Positions 1 to 6,402 of a stretch of DNA of 10,158 bases are shown here, piece by piece. Position 1 is the first letter of the stretch. Every line of letters begins with the position of its first letter. Both the position numbers and the translations under genes were made by a program. Below the pieces are notes generated by a model, which worked only from the letters and a program-made list of their open reading frames with translations, was not told the DNA's origin and ran no database searches. Source of the stretch: Gammaproteobacteria bacterium (GTDB lineage Bacteria; Pseudomonadota; Gammaproteobacteria; GRL18); contig JAPVVU010000088.1 in NCBI GenBank assembly GCA_028571885.1, forward strand, positions 1 through 10,158, given 5' to 3'.

Positions 1-1577
1 AAATTTTCAACATCATGTGCCTGACAATCCGGATTGAGCACTGATGTTTTTGGATCGTTGCCAAACCGGCAGCTTCCGGCAACCAGGTTGGTTGGGGGAA
101 CGCCTGATGCAAAGGATAAAACATTATCGGCGCCCATTTCACGTAAGACATCACCTGATTTATTTGCCAGATACCAGCCCACCCTTAAATTTTGTACATG
201 CACATCAACTTTGATCTTTGCGACAGGTAAGCCCCACTTATCTTTAACATTTTTATCAAGACTGACATGACTATTATCGGTCGGTGCCCAGTCACAAAAT
301 GCTTCAACTTTAATATAACGTCCTTCGGTAAAGTGTGCCTTAAGTTTGTCTTTAAGTGGTTTGCCCCAAAGTAGTCCACCATTGCCGCGGGTTTGACGAT
401 TGGCACGGGCTACTGGGTTTGGGTGTAGGTGGACAAAATCTATTGTGCCGCCTTTTTGAGGGGCATCTGTTTTGAACAAATTTTTATCTTTAATTTCATA
501 CCAGTCCTGTATAGAACGATTTACAAAAGTACCAAATTGCTTCAGTTCTGATACCTGCTCATCTGAAAACTTGTCATAGGAGAGACGACCTGAACCCGCA
601 CCACCGCCAGCAAATATGAGGTTTTTACCGACCTGTCCGGTATTATTTGCCAGACCGTCCGGATGTTTTGGCCCTGTTGAATTCAGCAATAAACGTGCTG
701 TTTCAATTGCCTGTGCAGCAACCACATAAAGTTTGGCATCAACTGCATGCTTTTTACCCTGTTTATCAACATATTCAACGGCACTGACTTTACCGGTGTT
801 ATCACTGTGAATGTGTGTGACCATTGACTCAGGTCGTAATTCACAATTGCCCGTTGTCAATGCGCTGTCAATTAAGGCAGCACGTGAACTGCTCTTAGCA
901 CCTGTCGCACAGCCATAACTGCCGCAAAAACCGCTATACACACAGGCTTTACGATTCAGAGCAGGCTGAGAGAGAATGGCTCTGGGCATTGGCATGGAAT
1001 GAAAACCAAGACGTTCGCATGCCTGATCAATATGTTGAGCAATGGGATGCTCAGCGGTAGGAGGATAGGGAAAATCCGCACTGCTTCGAGGTTCCTGAAA
1101 AGGGTGTTTGATTACCCGACCTGAGACACCGACTACTTTTTCTACCTTGTCATAGTAGGGTTCCATATCATCATAAGAGATCGGCCAGTCGACGATATTG
1201 GCACCTGCGATTGGACCATAGGTGGAAAGCAATTTAAAGTCATTGGGTTTGAGTCTATGGAAAAAACCACTCATAAAATTACTGGAACCACCGACAACAT
1301 TGCCATTCCAAAAATTCCAACTGGACTGATAGGTTGGGAAATTACGCCAGCTGCCATCATCATTTTCTATCTCAACAACATGCTGTTCGTCACGTAGATC
1401 AGGTGTATACCCCCCGCGTAAAGATGTTTTTAATTCGTCTTTAAAATAATCCTGTTCGGTATACCAGGGGCCTTTTTCCAGCACCAGCACTTTATAACCT
1501 GCATGGGCAAGGGTGTAAATAATTGGGCCTGCGCCAGCGCCGCTGCCAACCACGCAGATATCATAATCGTGACTCAT
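1..1577 (-). CDS. GMC-family FAD-dependent dehydrogenase (gluconate-dehydrogenase-like large subunit), C-terminus cut by window edge
   Basis: The reading frame is open from an ATG at 1577 to the left edge, giving 525 complete residues; the family usually runs about 40 residues further. The N-terminus carries the FAD-binding Rossmann turn (VVGSGAGAGP, residues 9-18) and the ribose-binding acidic residue (VLVLEKGP, E34). The GMC signature GGSSNFMSGFF follows at roughly residues 100-115. The C-terminal block AGSCRFGNDPKTSVLNPDC, ending in HDVEN, matches the GMC C-terminal domain. C212, C218 and C223 form a C-x5-C-x4-C group similar to the Fe-S site of bacterial three-subunit FAD glucose dehydrogenases. 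No signal peptide is present. The gene lies 66 bp behind a Tat-signal small subunit, so the likely arrangement is a periplasmic sugar, alcohol or aldehyde dehydrogenase that passes electrons to a cytochrome. The family call is firm. The substrate is unknown, and export by hitchhiking is inferred from the family. Confidence 0.9.
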   Translation of the reverse strand, partial: MSHDYDICVVGSGAGAGPIIYTLAHAGYKVLVLEKGPWYTEQDYFKDELKTSLRGGYTPDLRDEQHVVEIENDDGSWRNFPTYQSSWNFWNGNVVGGSSNFMSGFFHRLKPNDFKLLSTYGPIAGANIVDWPISYDDMEPYYDKVEKVVGVSGRVIKHPFQEPRSSADFPYPPTAEHPIAQHIDQACERLGFHSMPMPRAILSQPALNRKACVYSGFCGSYGCATGAKSSSRAALIDSALTTGNCELRPESMVTHIHSDNTGKVSAVEYVDKQGKKHAVDAKLYVVAAQAIETARLLLNSTGPKHPDGLANNTGQVGKNLIFAGGGAGSGRLSYDKFSDEQVSELKQFGTFVNRSIQDWYEIKDKNLFKTDAPQKGGTIDFVHLHPNPVARANRQTRGNGGLLWGKPLKDKLKAHFTEGRYIKVEAFCDWAPTDNSHVSLDKNVKDKWGLPVAKIKVDVHVQNLRVGWYLANKSGDVLREMGADNVLSFASGVPPTNLVAGSCRFGNDPKTSVLNPDCQAHDVEN

Positions 1578-1586
1578 TGCTTTCTC

Positions 1587-1614
1587 TTAAATAAAAGTTC
1601 TTAAATATAAGTTC
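1587..1614. repeat. Tandem 14-bp repeat, two copies, in the gap before the GMC gene
   Basis: TTAAATAAAAGTTC (1587-1600) is followed directly by TTAAATATAAGTTC (1601-1614), with one mismatch in 14. It lies in the 66-bp gap between the small-subunit stop and the GMC start, just upstream of the GMC ribosome-binding region. It may be a simple slippage duplication in AT-rich spacer. No function can be read from it. Confidence 0.75.
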
Positions 1615-1643
1615 TAAAATAGGTTTTTAAATGTGAGATTTTT

Positions 1644-2237
1644 CTAAAGCAGCCAGTAGCGCTTATTTTCAGGAGGATGAGGTTCGCCTGCCCGATGTTC
1701 TAACCATTTCCAGCCAATGCCATTGGGATTACCACCGTAAACAGGATCGGTGAGCAGGGCCTCGAGTATATAATTTAAAATATTCACCAGCCAGCGCCTG
1801 CCTTCAGGCTGTTTTTCAAATGCACGCAATATCTGTTCACGTTGTTCAATTGACAGATCGCTAAAAGCAGCCCCGCCATTATTTTTTTCTTTTATTGAAA
1901 AAGACTGTAATAAACGAGTGCCTGATAGGATAAATTCGACATCAGTCGGATCGGTAACCGGGTTGCTTAAATAATCATGCAGATATGTTAATGCATTAAT
2001 TTCGATTGAACCCGGTGCATCAGGCTCAGAAGGGAATAAATGGTTCTGAACCGTTGCTATTGTGAGCCAGTCTGATTGTTTATAATTTTTTATTGGTGAA
2101 GGACTTAAAGCAGTTTGTGTCTCTTTCTCAGATATGACTGCTTTAACCACTGCAGAAGCTGTAAGTGGAGTGAAGGCAGGTGCGGAAACAGCAGCTAAAG
2201 TGCTGCCGCTACGGAGAATAAAAGCTCTTCTATCCAT
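1644..2237 (-). CDS. Gluconate 2-dehydrogenase subunit 3 family protein with Tat signal
   Basis: This is a 197-residue protein. The N-terminus has a twin-arginine motif (DRRAFIL, R3-R4), followed by an Ala/Ser/Thr-rich hydrophobic stretch to about residue 30, as in Tat substrates. The C-terminal part (LLTDPVYGGNPNGIGWKWL, about residues 160-178, then a Pro-rich tail) is the characteristic end of the gluconate 2-dehydrogenase subunit 3 family. These gamma subunits partner a GMC flavoprotein and are thought to chaperone it through the Tat translocon. The GMC gene follows 66 bp downstream on the same strand, which fits that pairing. There is no haem motif in this protein and no multihaem cytochrome subunit in the visible cluster, so the electron acceptor must be encoded elsewhere or beyond the left edge. 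The Shine-Dalgarno sequence before the ATG is weak, which suggests translation coupled to the operon. Confidence 0.88.
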   Translation of the reverse strand: MDRRAFILRSGSTLAAVSAPAFTPLTASAVVKAVISEKETQTALSPSPIKNYKQSDWLTIATVQNHLFPSEPDAPGSIEINALTYLHDYLSNPVTDPTDVEFILSGTRLLQSFSIKEKNNGGAAFSDLSIEQREQILRAFEKQPEGRRWLVNILNYILEALLTDPVYGGNPNGIGWKWLEHRAGEPHPPENKRYWLL

Positions 2238-2257
2238 CTTGATTGCTCGGTTTAACT

Positions 2258-2296
2258 TCGCTATTTAATCTCACTATTTAATCTCGCTATTTAAGA
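2258..2296. repeat. Tandem 13-bp repeat, three copies, between the thioredoxin and Tat-subunit genes
   Basis: The unit TCGCTATTTAATC occurs at 2258-2270. It is followed by TCACTATTTAATC (2271-2283) and TCGCTATTTAAGA (2284-2296), with one and two differences from the first copy. The array fills most of the 71-bp intergenic gap and ends about 20 bp from the Tat-subunit start codon. It could be slippage-generated spacer or a site bound by a protein. Copy number may vary between strains. Confidence 0.85.
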
Positions 2297-2308
2297 TCGG
2301 AGGGGGGA

Positions 2309-2782
2309 TTAATGATTATTGGTGATAGTGCTGACGTTCCCGGCTGGTGCATCTTGTAAATTACCCAGGAGATGCCATTGCATTTGCTGAGGAGCAATAT
2401 AACCCAGACGCTTATCAATTTCATCTCGCTCAGAAGTTAAAATAACAGTCCCGGGCACGCCAAAGTCGCCATAAAGTATTTTCACATCTGTGTTTGTTTC
2501 AATGTCAGCATTGATAGCAATATAGTTATTATTAATAATTTCAATAACCTTTGGGCTCTGGTAGGTGACAGCCTTCATTTTTTTGCAAAACTGACACCAT
2601 TCAGCACTGATATCAAGTAATACCAATTTATTTTGCTCAGCGGCTAAAGCGAAGGTTTCAGTGGACCATTCGTGCCATTGTATGCCTTTCTCAGAAGAGG
2701 CAGCATCAGCTTCATTTGCGACGCACTGTAAGGAGAATACAGAGATAACAATTATGAGTATTAAGCGAAAGACAACGTACAT
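2309..2782 (-). CDS. Exported thioredoxin-fold protein (CxxC, DsbD-gamma/SoxW-like)
   Basis: This is a 157-residue protein. Residues 1-20 are hydrophobic after a short n-region and look like a Sec signal peptide, with cleavage plausible near residues 24-27. A thioredoxin fold follows: strand LVLLDISAEW, the redox motif C63-Q-F-C66 with KKM after it, and the cis-proline loop FGVPGTVIL (P110). The WCxxCK context resembles the periplasmic C-terminal domain of DsbD and the thioredoxin-like SoxW family. The protein should act as a periplasmic thiol reductase or disulfide carrier. The gene is first in a probable operon with the Tat subunit and the GMC dehydrogenase. It may therefore keep cysteines of the dehydrogenase or its cytochrome partner reduced, but that link is inferred from position only. 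An AGG 8-9 bases before the ATG supports this start. Confidence 0.85.
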   Translation of the reverse strand: MYVVFRLILIIVISVFSLQCVANEADAASSEKGIQWHEWSTETFALAAEQNKLVLLDISAEWCQFCKKMKAVTYQSPKVIEIINNNYIAINADIETNTDVKILYGDFGVPGTVILTSERDEIDKRLGYIAPQQMQWHLLGNLQDAPAGNVSTITNNH

Positions 2783-2826
2783 TGAAAACCTGGCTTTTTT
2801 AATGGGAAAATTTTAAGTTGCTTAGA

Positions 2827-2832
2827 AGTATA
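2827..2832 (-). promoter_or_regulatory. Possible -10 box for the thioredoxin / Tat-subunit / GMC operon
   Basis: On the minus strand the hexamer TATACT stands 44 bases upstream of the thioredoxin start, in the 88-bp gap behind rsgA. No -35 with good spacing is present: a TTGAAA lies 22 bases upstream, which is too far. The call rests on the -10 match alone and on the need for a promoter somewhere in this gap. Confidence 0.3.
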
Positions 2833-2870
2833 GACCTTGCATCGGATAAAAAAATTTCAATAAAGCTGAA

Positions 2871-3926
2871 TTATTTAGCCTCAACTGAATCAACAATTCG
2901 GTGATAGCTGTCCAGCCGTTGTTGGCTGATTATACCTTCGTCCAGGGCTTTAAGCAGACCACAATTGGGTTCATTGAGGTGTTTACAATCTCTGAAATGA
3001 CAGTATTGCGTTTGTTGCTGCAGTTCAATAAAGCCATGTATGACATCGGTCTTATTAATTGCCCACAAGCCAAATTCTCGAACTCCGGGAGAATCAATGA
3101 GACTGGCCTGTTTGATAATGTGAGACTGTTGTTGGTTGTTGATATGATAGAGTCGTGAAACACTGGTAGTATGAATACCTTTGCTGGTTGCCAGAGAGAC
3201 TTCGCCTTCTTTTATATTAGCATCGGGGAGCAGCGCATTGATTAAAGAAGACTTGCCGACTCCGGATTGGCCGACGAAAACGCTGACTTTATCTTCGAGC
3301 TGTTCCAGCAGAGTATTCATTCCCTGCTGACTTTTTGCGCTTGTATAGATAATAGGGTAGCCAATGTCCTGATAAATTCTAAGACGCTGTTCAAGAACCT
3401 CTCTTTGTTCATCAGAAAGAGTATCCACTTTGTTCAACAGCAGAACGGGCTGAATATGTGAGAGTTCGGCAGCCACAAGATAACGATCGATCAAGCCTTC
3501 GTTAAGCTCTGGAACAGGCGATGTGACGATTAGAAGTTGATCAATATTGGCGGCAACAGGTTTCATTTGCCCGGTAAAATCAGGGCGGGCCAGTACTGTT
3601 TTTCGTGGTTTAAGGGCTGTGATTACGCCCTGTATCTGTTCATCTTCAGGAATGTTATTCAGTTTCTGCCAGACGATTTTGTCACCACAGACAATGGTTT
3701 CTATATTCTGGCGCAACGCACAGCGAATAATGAGAGCAGTTTCTTCATCTTCGATATCCAATGTCGCACCAAAATTACTGACAATCGTTCCACGATGCAG
3801 TGTCTCATCAAGCTGATTATAGTGATCAGCAGTTTTTTTCTGCTTATTTGCTGCTCTGGCTAAACGTTCATCCTGAATTTTCTGGATGCGCCATTGCTGT
3901 CTTCGACTTAGCTTACGTTTTGCCAT
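2871..3926 (-). CDS. rsgA: Small ribosomal subunit biogenesis GTPase RsgA
   Basis: RsgA is a cytoplasmic GTPase that binds the 30S subunit and helps its late maturation; it is also known as YjeQ. The 351-residue protein shows the circularly permuted G-motif order typical of the family. A basic N-terminus and OB-fold (about residues 40-115) come first, then G4 NKVD (165-168) and G5 SAK (196-198). The P-loop GQSGVGKSS (219-227), the G2 region GIHTTS (250-255) and G3 DSPG (278-281) follow. The C-terminal zinc site is C309-x4-C314-x-H316-x5-C322. A Gln/Asn-rich insert (NNQQQ, about 263-267) lengthens the loop between G2 and G3. It is the last gene of a leftward group, starting 35 bp after the cytochrome stop. 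The start fits the usual MAKRKLS-type N-terminus. Poorly conserved bases precede the ATG, so the Shine-Dalgarno sequence is weak. Confidence 0.97.
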   Translation of the reverse strand: MAKRKLSRRQQWRIQKIQDERLARAANKQKKTADHYNQLDETLHRGTIVSNFGATLDIEDEETALIIRCALRQNIETIVCGDKIVWQKLNNIPEDEQIQGVITALKPRKTVLARPDFTGQMKPVAANIDQLLIVTSPVPELNEGLIDRYLVAAELSHIQPVLLLNKVDTLSDEQREVLEQRLRIYQDIGYPIIYTSAKSQQGMNTLLEQLEDKVSVFVGQSGVGKSSLINALLPDANIKEGEVSLATSKGIHTTSVSRLYHINNQQQSHIIKQASLIDSPGVREFGLWAINKTDVIHGFIELQQQTQYCHFRDCKHLNEPNCGLLKALDEGIISQQRLDSYHRIVDSVEAK

Positions 3927-3961
3927 AAAGCCATTTTTTTTGATACTTAAGCACTTGAGAG

Positions 3962-4297
3962 CTATTTGAGTTTATAAAAATTAGTATTCAGGTATTCAAC
4001 GACATCCTGAATCTGATCTTCTGGCCAGGCGACACCGACAGTGGTTTTACAACGGGTGACTTGATTTCTCAGACCCTCAATTGTACTTACGCGGCGATCA
4101 GAGCGGGTATAAATCAGATCCGGATTGCCGCCCATTAAAGATGAGTGGCAAGATTGACAATTGGCATCATGAAGATCTTTGCCATGTGCGGGATTGGCTG
4201 CAAAACTCGTTTGACTGGCTAATAAGAACAGGAGCAAGAAAAATAAAGAATTATGCTGCATAATCTTATGTTGTAAAATTCTGTGTCGTAAGTTCAT
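3962..4297 (-). CDS. Small exported c-type cytochrome
   Basis: This is a 111-residue protein. A signal peptide spans about residues 16-34 (hydrophobic LFFLLLFLL, cleavage near SFA-ANP). One haem-attachment motif C47-Q-S-C50-H51 follows. The helical C-terminus (DQIQDVVEYLN) is typical of class I cytochromes c. After H51 there is no histidine, and the only methionine is M55, four residues on and too close to act as the distal ligand. A single cysteine, C83 (in QVTRC), remains as a candidate. Similar small cytochromes with a YTR-DRRV segment and an RC pair are, from memory, encoded beside rsgA or M48 peptidases in other gammaproteobacteria. The protein is expected to be periplasmic, with an unknown role. 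Only 11 bp separate it from the M48 peptidase stop, so the two are probably translationally coupled. Confidence 0.88.
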   Translation of the reverse strand: MNLRHRILQHKIMQHNSLFFLLLFLLASQTSFAANPAHGKDLHDANCQSCHSSLMGGNPDLIYTRSDRRVSTIEGLRNQVTRCKTTVGVAWPEDQIQDVVEYLNTNFYKLK

Positions 4298-4301
4298 TGA
4301 A

Positions 4302-4308
4302 TTTCCTT
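4302..4308 (-). promoter_or_regulatory. Ribosome-binding site fixing the cytochrome start
   Basis: On the minus strand AAGGAAA directly abuts the TAA stop of the M48 peptidase gene and stands 4-10 bases before the ATG at 4297. It supports that ATG over the internal methionine at codon 13, which would give a shorter signal peptide. Confidence 0.7.
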
Positions 4309-5547
4309 TTAAGTTCGGTTTAAATGAGCAATCCTGACAGGTGCTGGCGGATGTGAATCATAATATGCTGAATGCAATGGATCGGGTGTTAGGGTATTGG
4401 CATTTTCTTTGTATAGTTTCACCAGAGCCTCAATCAATTTATTTGCATCAGCTTGTTCTGCCGCATAATCATCTGCTTCGAATTCGTGTTTACGGCTTAT
4501 CATAGCGCTAATAGGGCTAAGAAAAAAGGTAAATGCCGGAGAAGCGATGCTGAATAAGATCAATGCGGCATAAATAGACTGTGTTGTCATCCCTAAACCA
4601 TTATAAAACCACTGCTGCTGCATCAGCCAGCCAAGCATAGCAAATCCAGCTAAAGTCAGGAATGTCATGGAGACAAGTCGTTTAACGATGTGCTTTTTCT
4701 TGAAATGGCCCAGCTCATGGGCTAATACAGCTTCGACCTCTTCTTCTTCCAGAGAATCTAACAGGTTATCAAAGAAAACAATTTGCTTATTGTTGCCCAG
4801 ACCAGTGAAATAGGCATTGCCATGACTGGATCGCCTGGAACCATCCATCACCAGGATGCCTTTACTAAGAAATCCACAGCGAGTCATCAATGCTTCGATG
4901 CGCTTTTTTAGTGACTCATCCTCAAGTTCTGTGAATTTATTGAATATGGGGGCTATAAATGCGGGATAAGCCCACATCATTAAAAAACTAAAACCCATCC
5001 AAACCGCCCAGGCGTAGATCCACCAGAATTCTCCAGCACTATTCATTAGCCAGAGTATGACCATAATGAGTGGAATGCCGATAGCCAGCCCTAAAACAGA
5101 CTGTTTAATTAAATCAACAAACCAGATTTTGATTGTGGTGCGGTTAAAACCAAATTTTTCTTCCAGAACAAAAGTATTATAAAGTCCCAGAGGTATATCA
5201 AATATTGAAGAAATAAAGCCCATAAGCAGAATAAAAATAACACCAGCGTAAAGTGGATTGAGTTGATAACCTCGAACATATTGATCAAGATATTCAAGAC
5301 CACCGCCGAGTGTCCAGATAAAGACCAGTGTGGTGCCAATCAAGAGTTCAATATTACCGAGTTTTTCTTTGGCAATAGTGTAATCAGCGGCTTTTTGATG
5401 TTCCTCTAAGGTGATTTTTTCAGAAAAAGCATCAGGTGTTTTATTGCGATGTTTTTTAACATGACTAATTTGACGCACGGACAGCCAGATATGGGTGAAC
5501 ACAGACAAAAAAACCATAATAATAAAAAGTGTTGTAAAAAGTGGCAT
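4309..5547 (-). CDS. M48 family zinc metallopeptidase, STE24/CAAX-protease-like, multi-pass membrane protein
   Basis: The 412-residue length matches Ste24-type enzymes better than HtpX (about 290). The N-terminal half has hydrophobic helices near residues 3-22, 66-82, 99-115, 150-168 and 175-195. Two more follow the active site, at about 290-310 and 325-345. The zinc site is H277-E-L-G-H281, with E355 of EFEADD (ExxxD) as third ligand. The late SHPPAPVRI motif (398-406) is conserved in the family. These proteases sit in the inner membrane; the yeast relative cleaves prenylated CAAX proteins, while bacterial substrates are mostly unknown and may involve membrane-protein quality control. The gene leads a leftward group with the cytochrome and rsgA. 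It diverges from orn across 148 bp. GGA about 7 bases before the ATG is a reasonable ribosome-binding site. Confidence 0.93.
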   Translation of the reverse strand: MPLFTTLFIIMVFLSVFTHIWLSVRQISHVKKHRNKTPDAFSEKITLEEHQKAADYTIAKEKLGNIELLIGTTLVFIWTLGGGLEYLDQYVRGYQLNPLYAGVIFILLMGFISSIFDIPLGLYNTFVLEEKFGFNRTTIKIWFVDLIKQSVLGLAIGIPLIMVILWLMNSAGEFWWIYAWAVWMGFSFLMMWAYPAFIAPIFNKFTELEDESLKKRIEALMTRCGFLSKGILVMDGSRRSSHGNAYFTGLGNNKQIVFFDNLLDSLEEEEVEAVLAHELGHFKKKHIVKRLVSMTFLTLAGFAMLGWLMQQQWFYNGLGMTTQSIYAALILFSIASPAFTFFLSPISAMISRKHEFEADDYAAEQADANKLIEALVKLYKENANTLTPDPLHSAYYDSHPPAPVRIAHLNRT

Positions 5548-5648
5548 AGTGTTCCAATTGCAAAATAAAGAGGACTCATCTTCGCTCTGATGATTAAGAA
5601 AAGAGTCTAAAATAGGTTTGTACAGTATATTAATATTTCATCATTGGC

Positions 5649-5658
5649 TATAATTATA
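5649..5658. promoter_or_regulatory. Palindromic -10 element shared by orn (+) and the M48 operon (-)
   Basis: TATAATTATA is a perfect 10-bp palindrome that reads TATAAT on both strands. On the plus strand it would start transcription about 35 bases before orn; on the minus strand about 100 bases before the M48 gene. It lies in the only intergenic region available to both. No strong -35 hexamer is seen at 17-bp spacing in either direction. Overlapping symmetric -10 boxes are a known way to produce divergent transcription. Confidence 0.55.
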
Positions 5659-5695
5659 CCTTAGTTAATATAAAAATAAGACAAATGAGTACTAA

Positions 5696-6238
5696 ATGAC
5701 ACAAGACCAACGTAATCTTGTCTGGGTTGATCTGGAAATGACCGGACTTGAGCCGGAAACTGACCGGGTTATTGAAATTGCGACCATTGTTACTGATGCA
5801 GAATTGAATATTCTGGCAGAGGGACCTGTCCTGGCAATACATCAATCTGATGCAACACTGGCTAAAATGGATGAGTGGAACACTTCTCATCATGGACAGT
5901 CGGGCTTAACTGAAAGAGTTAGAAAGAGCACTATCAGTGAAGCTGATGCCATTGCAAAAACAATCGAGTTTTTGAGTCAATATGTTGCTAAGGGTGTATC
6001 ACCTATGTGCGGTAACAGCATTTGTCAGGATCGTCGCTTTATGGCCCGCTGGATGCCTGAACTGGAAGAGTATTTCCACTATCGTAATTTTGATGTCAGC
6101 ACTTTGAAAGAACTGGCAAAACGCTGGTATCCGGAAGTGATGGATGGTTTTGAAAAGAAGGGCGCTCACCTGGCATTAGATGACATTCGTGAATCCATCG
6201 AAGAAATGCTTTATTATAGAAAAACTATTCTAAAATAA
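5696..6238 (+). CDS. orn: Oligoribonuclease (DEDDh 3'-5' exonuclease)
   Basis: Orn degrades RNA fragments of 2-5 nucleotides to mononucleotides in the cytoplasm and is the main enzyme clearing pGpG, the product of c-di-GMP breakdown. The 180-residue protein has all DEDDh catalytic residues: D12 and E14 (WVDLEMTGL), D112 (CQDRRF), H158 and D163 (GAHLALDDIRES). Its length equals that of typical gammaproteobacterial Orn, and the segment FDVSTLKELAKRWYPE is strongly conserved. It is the only rightward gene here, diverging from the M48/cytochrome/rsgA group; orn and rsgA are neighbours in many gammaproteobacteria. The stop codon is immediately followed by a palindromic element whose presumed target duplication includes the stop. 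Confidence 0.97.
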   Translation: MTQDQRNLVWVDLEMTGLEPETDRVIEIATIVTDAELNILAEGPVLAIHQSDATLAKMDEWNTSHHGQSGLTERVRKSTISEADAIAKTIEFLSQYVAKGVSPMCGNSICQDRRFMARWMPELEEYFHYRNFDVSTLKELAKRWYPEVMDGFEKKGAHLALDDIRESIEEMLYYRKTILK

Positions 6239-6239
6239 A

Positions 6240-6402
6240 TGTAATTTTTCAGCGTATTATTTACAAAAAGCCTGTGGTTGCTTATTTTTCTGACTTTGAT
6301 TGTTTGAACGAAGTGCCTTCTCATAACAGAAAGCAAAGTCAGAAAAATAAGTGACCATAGGCTTAACACGAGTAATTAATAAATACACGCTGAATAATTA
6401 CA
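6240..6402. repeat. 163-bp near-palindromic MITE-like element directly after orn
   Basis: Terminal inverted repeats TGTAATTTTTCAGCGT (6240-6255) and ACGCTGAATAATTACA (6387-6402) match at 15 of 16 positions. A second pair of inner arms, 6268-6298 and 6334-6364, matches at 28 of 31 positions around a 35-nt loop. AATAAA occurs directly outside each end (6234-6239 and 6403-6408), as a target-site duplication would. No coding region lies inside. The structure fits a miniature inverted-repeat transposable element. If transcribed, the inner arms would fold into a long hairpin that could end or stabilise the orn transcript. Together with 6403-6459 this accounts for the whole gap between orn and the next gene; the remaining 57 bp show nothing further. 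Confidence 0.7.

Noticed and set aside
34..406. Short open frames on both strands near the left edge
   Set aside because: They lie inside the GMC gene, whose minus-strand frame is open throughout and carries family motifs; the short frames show no recognisable domain.
2258..2296. CRISPR array
   Set aside because: The copies are directly abutting 13-mers without spacers, so this is a simple tandem repeat.
2718..2782. Possible lipoprotein signal in the thioredoxin protein (cysteine at residue 20)
   Set aside because: The residues before C20 are S-L-Q; glutamine at -1 does not fit a lipobox, so a cleaved Sec signal is more likely.
2848..2870. Terminator after rsgA (short TTCA/TGAA stem followed by a T-run on the minus strand)
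   Set aside because: The stem is only four A/T-rich pairs, too weak to call an intrinsic terminator.
2901..3863. Several plus-strand open frames opposite rsgA
   Set aside because: All are antisense shadows of a complete rsgA with every G motif in place.
5576..5593. Hairpin TCATC/GATGA in the leader of the M48 gene
   Set aside because: Five pairs with an eight-base loop; not distinct from chance and no known leader element is recognised.
5685..5699. Four-codon minicistron ATG AGT ACT AAA TGA overlapping the orn start
   Set aside because: The ATGA overlap could couple translation, but such a short frame arises easily by chance in AT-rich sequence and there is no separate ribosome-binding site.
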